Shown here: piece by piece, positions 14,768 through 17,697 of the stretch
Layout of the letters: each line of letters opens with the position of its first letter
Numbering within the stretch: the first letter of the stretch is position 1
NCBI GenBank assembly: GCA_030067055.1
Contig: JASJAL010000005.1
Coordinates: 1 to 17,697, forward strand
From: Kiloniellales bacterium
GTDB lineage: Bacteria > Pseudomonadota > Alphaproteobacteria > Kiloniellales > JAKSBE01
DNA length: 17,697 nt
Direction of reading: 5' to 3'
Position numbers and translations under genes: made by a program
Notes under the pieces: model-generated
What the model was told of the DNA's origin: nothing
The model's input: the letters and a program-made list of their open reading frames with translations, nothing else
Databases searched by the model: none

Positions 14768-15987
14768 TGCCGCCGCAGGCCTGCCAGCAGCAGCACCAGC
14801 AGGGCGCAGACCCCGGTCATCATGACCAGCGCGGCGCCGAAGCCGCCGCTGGCGTCGAAGACGATCCCGACCGACAGCGGCCCGAGCACCCCGCCGATCT
14901 CGGCGGCGGAGAAGAACAGGCCACCGGCCGAGCCGGCGTGGCGCGAGCCAACCTCGGGGATCTCGACCAGGGTGAGAATCGCCAGGGTCATCATCGAGCT
15001 GCGCGCCAGGCCCTGCAGGAACAGCCCGCTCACCAGCCCGAGGCCCGGCCCGAGCTGTAGCAGGAGCGTCGCCCCGGCGGCACTAAGGAACAACGCGAGC
15101 AGGATCGCAAGGCGCCGCTCCGGTGTCGCCAGCCGCGGGATCACCAGGGCGCCGAGGATCCCGATCGCGGTCGGCACCGCCGCCCAGTAGCCAGCCGCGG
15201 CGGCGCTCATGCCCCGGCTGCGCAGGATCTCGGGCAGCCAGTTGTTGAGGCCGTGGTTGAAGAAGAAGATGCAGATGCTCATCGCCAGGATCAGGCGCAC
15301 CGCCGGCAGGCGCAGCAGCTCGACGAAGACCTCGAGCTGACGCGGCCGCGCTTTGGCGGCCTGCTCGCGCTCCAGAGCCCGGCTTGCCGGATGGCTGGCG
15401 ATGGCCAGCCAGACCGCCCCGGCGATCAGCGCGACGGCGGCGTAGCAGGTCAGCACCGCGCGCCAGTCGCCGCCCAAGAGCGGCATCATCAGGCCGTTGG
15501 ACAGCGACAGCGCCGCGATTGCGCCTAGCGACATGCCCGAGACGTAGACGCCCATGGCGAAGCCGCGCTCCTTGCCCTCGAACCAGGTGGAGATCACCTT
15601 GGGCGCGCCGATCGAGACCAGCGGACCGCCGATACCGAAGACCGCGACCGCCAGGAAGAGCTCCAGGTGCCCGTCCGCCTGGCCGCGCAGGAATCCGGAG
15701 AGCGCGATGATCCCGCCGGCCAGGGCCAGGGCCCGGCGCGGCCCGGCCCGGTCGAGCAGGGCGCCGCAGGGAATCGCCGCGGCGATGTAGACCAGCGGCC
15801 AGGCGCCCATGACGCTGCCCATCGCCCCGTGGCTGATGCCCAGCTCGCCGACGATCGCCGGCACCAGCGGCCCCATGGCCGCGACCGTCAATCCGAAGCA
15901 GAAGTACAGCAGCCAGACCCCGCCGAGCATCGCCCAGCGATGGCCCCGCGCGCTGGGCGCAACGACCGCCTCCGGCGCGGCGGTCAC
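14761..15987 (-). CDS. MFS transporter
   Basis: A 408-residue major facilitator with about 12 hydrophobic helices in two halves separated by a charged cytoplasmic loop (near REQAAKARPRQLE). The helix 2-3 loop motif GALLDRAGPRRALAL (75-89) is the MFS signature. It resembles the CynX/NarK-like carboxylate or anion porters, and STWFEGKERGFAMG is a common MFS helix 4-5 segment. The start used is GTG at 15987 (MTAAPEAVVAP); no in-frame ATG precedes it before a stop, and the next is ATG 15930 at residue 20, which would remove the short N-terminal tail. The ribosome-binding site is poor. It is convergent with, and overlaps by 7 bp, the fusion gene. It may import or export a related acid, but that is only positional inference. 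Confidence 0.9.
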   Translation of the reverse strand: MTAAPEAVVAPSARGHRWAMLGGVWLLYFCFGLTVAAMGPLVPAIVGELGISHGAMGSVMGAWPLVYIAAAIPCGALLDRAGPRRALALAGGIIALSGFLRGQADGHLELFLAVAVFGIGGPLVSIGAPKVISTWFEGKERGFAMGVYVSGMSLGAIAALSLSNGLMMPLLGGDWRAVLTCYAAVALIAGAVWLAIASHPASRALEREQAAKARPRQLEVFVELLRLPAVRLILAMSICIFFFNHGLNNWLPEILRSRGMSAAAAGYWAAVPTAIGILGALVIPRLATPERRLAILLALFLSAAGATLLLQLGPGLGLVSGLFLQGLARSSMMTLAILTLVEIPEVGSRHAGSAGGLFFSAAEIGGVLGPLSVGIVFDASGGFGAALVMMTGVCALLVLLLAGLRRHH

Positions 15988-16311
15988 GCGCCGCCCGCCG
16001 CTGCGCTGCCGAGTGCTTCAATCCTCCCCATCTCGACCTACACCCCGCCCGCTGCATGCCCGACCACGGCCCGAGCCTAGGCCGTGAACGCACAAGATAG
16101 AACCGGCAAAGCCGTCCCGAAAAGGGTCCGGCCGATAAACGGCTTCAGACCCTTTCAAGCCGATCGCGACAGGGTGAGAGAAAGCCGAGAGTGGAAGTGC
16201 CAGACATGGACTGCGATGGTCTGTTACGGCCAAAGGCGGGCCGCTAGCTCTTCAGACCAGCGGTGCTGGATATTGCGTCACCTAGGCCTAGGGCATCTCT
16301 GACATCATGGC
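15988..16311. other. Non-coding gap with hairpins and CTAG palindromes
   Basis: These 324 bases hold no gene I can support; short open frames here lack ribosome-binding sites and family features. Visible elements are palindromes GCCTAGGC (16075-16082), GCTAGC near 16243-16248 and CCTAGGCCTAGG (16281-16292), a small hairpin CCAGC-GGT-GCTGG (16257-16269) and the larger hairpin at 16121-16155. The gap separates the GC-rich operon side from the less GC-rich gene at 16312. Confidence 0.55.
16121..16155 (-). terminator. Possible terminator/structured element downstream of the TolB-TPR gene
   Basis: An 8-bp inverted repeat AAAGGGTC (16121-16128) and GACCCTTT (16148-16155) encloses an inner stem GCCG (16131-16134) and CGGC (16140-16143) with loop ATAAA. 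On the minus strand the stem runs into TTTT and then CGGG, so it could end transcription of the gene that stops at 16312, though it lies about 155 bp past that stop. It might instead be a dispersed palindromic repeat. No promoter role is seen. Confidence 0.35.
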
Positions 16312-17697
16312 TCAATGAGTTGTCTGCGTGTCCTCGCCTTTTGGCAGACCGGCCTCGATCAGTTGCTGTGCAAGCTTCTCGTTCGCATTTGGATCCCCCG
16401 GAAACCCTACGCTTCTGAGGGCATCCTTTACTGTATAGTTGGGGGTTTGCTCCATTGCTGCCGTAACAGCCTCCGAGGCCTCGTCAGATTTGCCCATCCC
16501 GGCGTAGCTGACAATTTGAAAGACGCGGCATGCAGTAAAGCGAGGAGCCTTGGTGAGGCATTCGTTCGATGCCAGGTTGGTTTCCTCGAAGTCGTCCAGT
16601 CCCCATAGCGACCGAGCCAGGTAGTAGTCGTAGTAGGCTGGTCGGGTCGGGTTCAAATCTATCGCGTGTCGCACGTGGCTGATCGCCTGTTCGAAATCGC
16701 CGACGCTGCCAAGTGCTCGGGCCAAGAAGAGGATGTTGTCGGCATCTCCTGGGCCGAGTTCGACCGATCGCTTTGCCGCCCACAAGGCACCTTGCGCATC
16801 CAACTCATAGCCCTTCAGGAGACCGAGGGCCTGATAGGCAGTCGCCAGTGTCGGATCCAATTCGATCGCCTTCTCGACCTTTCCGATTGCGTCTTGCAAA
16901 TCGGGAAAGCCAGCGTCATCGGTCCACTTTAAGACGATGGCAATGGCTTCCACCCACCCAAGGTAGAGCCATGCCGGCGGGTAATCGGGATCGAGCTCGA
17001 CCGCTCGCAACAGTTCTTCGCGGGCTAATCGCATGTCTTTCGGATTCAAACGATGCTTTCGTGCCAGCCCGCGAAGGGTAAGTTCATAGACGTCAAGGTT
17101 ATTGGGCGGGCGACGCAGAATGGCGGCTTTCCCGGTCTCCCGGATCTCTGAGGACAGTGTCCCGACGATCTTTTCAACGATGTCGTCCTGAGCTTCGTAG
17201 ATTGCTGAGGCACCGATGTCATATCGCTCAGCCCAGACGTGATCACCCGAGCTAGCTTCAACAAGCTGCGCGTTGATCCTCAACTTATCCTCAACCCGCC
17301 GAACACTGCCCTCCAAAATGTAGTGCACACCGAGTTTTTTCCCTATCTCTTGGGCGCCTAGACCCTGATCCTTCAAAACGAAGGTCGAGGTGCGTGCCAT
17401 CACCGAAAGATCGGAATTTCGCGCGAGTTGGGTGATGATATCCTCGGCAATCCCTTCTGCCAGAAAGCGCTGCTCGTCTTCATTGCTGAAAGTATCTAGG
17501 GACAATACAGCGATAGAGGGTTTTTCGGATCGTTGGGACCCGCCGACGGTGATCTCATCGTAGTTCGATGCCACCCACCAAGTGCCTGCTCCTGCTAGAA
17601 CCAGGATAATCGCAACTGCAAGGCTGAGCCGGCGCGATCGGCGGGCAATCGGTCCTGGCTTGAATGAAGCCTCTCTGGCTGAGGAACCTTCCGGTAC
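16312..17697 (-). CDS. TolB/FlgO-like domain plus TPR protein, C-terminal part of a probable adenylate cyclase-type membrane protein (5' end cut)
   Basis: The frame is open from 17697 to the stop at 16312 (461 residues) with no stop at the window edge. The GTG at 17574 is therefore probably internal and the N-terminus lies outside. The visible part begins with a basic stretch (ARRSRR, 18-23) and one transmembrane segment SLAVAIILVLAGAGTWWV (25-42). A TolB/FlgO-like N-terminal domain follows (about 60-165): IAVLSLDTFSNEDEQRFLAEG, IAEDIITQLAR, GVHYILEGSVRR, LVEASSGDHVWAERYD. The rest is several TPR-like helices, with LLRAVELDPDYPPAW, KAIELDPTLATAYQAL and HAIDLNPTRPAYYDY. This layout commonly follows a class III adenylate/guanylate cyclase or a DNA-binding wHTH domain in alphaproteobacteria; which one applies here cannot be seen. 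Codon use is clearly less GC-biased than in the operon. Confidence 0.85.
   Translation of the reverse strand, partial: VPEGSSAREASFKPGPIARRSRRLSLAVAIILVLAGAGTWWVASNYDEITVGGSQRSEKPSIAVLSLDTFSNEDEQRFLAEGIAEDIITQLARNSDLSVMARTSTFVLKDQGLGAQEIGKKLGVHYILEGSVRRVEDKLRINAQLVEASSGDHVWAERYDIGASAIYEAQDDIVEKIVGTLSSEIRETGKAAILRRPPNNLDVYELTLRGLARKHRLNPKDMRLAREELLRAVELDPDYPPAWLYLGWVEAIAIVLKWTDDAGFPDLQDAIGKVEKAIELDPTLATAYQALGLLKGYELDAQGALWAAKRSVELGPGDADNILFLARALGSVGDFEQAISHVRHAIDLNPTRPAYYDYYLARSLWGLDDFEETNLASNECLTKAPRFTACRVFQIVSYAGMGKSDEASEAVTAAMEQTPNYTVKDALRSVGFPGDPNANEKLAQQLIEAGLPKGEDTQTTH

Noticed and set aside
15083..16093. Alternative 336-codon frame over the MFS gene with an ATG start at 16093
   Set aside because: The translation is Arg/Gly-rich without membrane helices; the MFS frame starting at GTG 15987 encodes about 12 clear helices.
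16018..16302. Small open frames on both strands in the gap (about 71-72 codons)
   Set aside because: They overlap each other, lack ribosome-binding sites, and cover palindromes and hairpins; no family resemblance was seen.

Overview
The window is GC-rich, with strong G/C preference at third codon positions, long meaningless open frames opposite real genes, HAAT-family amino-acid-type ABC transporters and a Tat-exported solute-binding protein. This fits an alphaproteobacterium, perhaps of Rhodospirillales/Rhizobiales type; the assignment is inference from style and gene content. No tRNA, rRNA, CRISPR array, IS element or phage gene was found.

Layout. Positions 14074 down to 1 form one tightly packed minus-strand gene series. 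In transcription order it reads: GntR/UTRA regulator, Tat-exported binding protein, two permeases (LivH, LivM), two ATPases (LivG, LivF), LeuC-like large and LeuD-like small dehydratase subunits, isocitrate-lyase/PEP-mutase-family lyase, HyuB, HyuA, isochorismatase-fold hydrolase, and a fumarate-reductase-like flavoprotein cut by the window start. Most junctions are 4-8 bp overlaps or gaps of 1-4 bp, so this is almost certainly an operon. Only two junctions are looser: 55 bp before the binding protein and 140 bp after it, each with a GC-rich hairpin. A plus-strand gene at 14201-14767 is transcribed divergently from the regulator. It encodes an unusual fusion of a 4-oxalocrotonate-tautomerase-like domain and a SnoaL/NTF2-like domain. 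The divergent gap holds a 26-bp AT-rich interrupted palindrome that is the best candidate for the regulator's operator. A convergent MFS transporter gene (14761-15987, minus) overlaps the fusion gene by 7 bp.

After a non-coding gap (15988-16311) with small hairpins and CTAG palindromes comes 16312-17697. This is the C-terminal part of a membrane protein with a TolB/FlgO-like domain and TPRs, as seen in some class III adenylate cyclases. Its base composition is visibly less GC-rich and it is probably unrelated to the operon.

How the genes may work together (inference). The enzymes fit a coherent chemistry: ATP-dependent opening of a cyclic imide or lactam (HyuAB), possible half-amide hydrolysis (isochorismatase fold), desaturation of a substituted succinate (flavoprotein), hydration of the resulting substituted maleate/fumarate (LeuCD-like), and cleavage of the substituted malate into a 2-oxoacid and a short acid (ICL-like). 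The tautomerase fusion could shift a double bond. The last two steps resemble dimethylmaleate hydratase DmdAB plus 2,3-dimethylmalate lyase Dml of anaerobic nicotinate fermentation. I know of no described pathway that combines all these parts with a dedicated HAAT importer and GntR regulator. The substrate cannot be read from the sequence.
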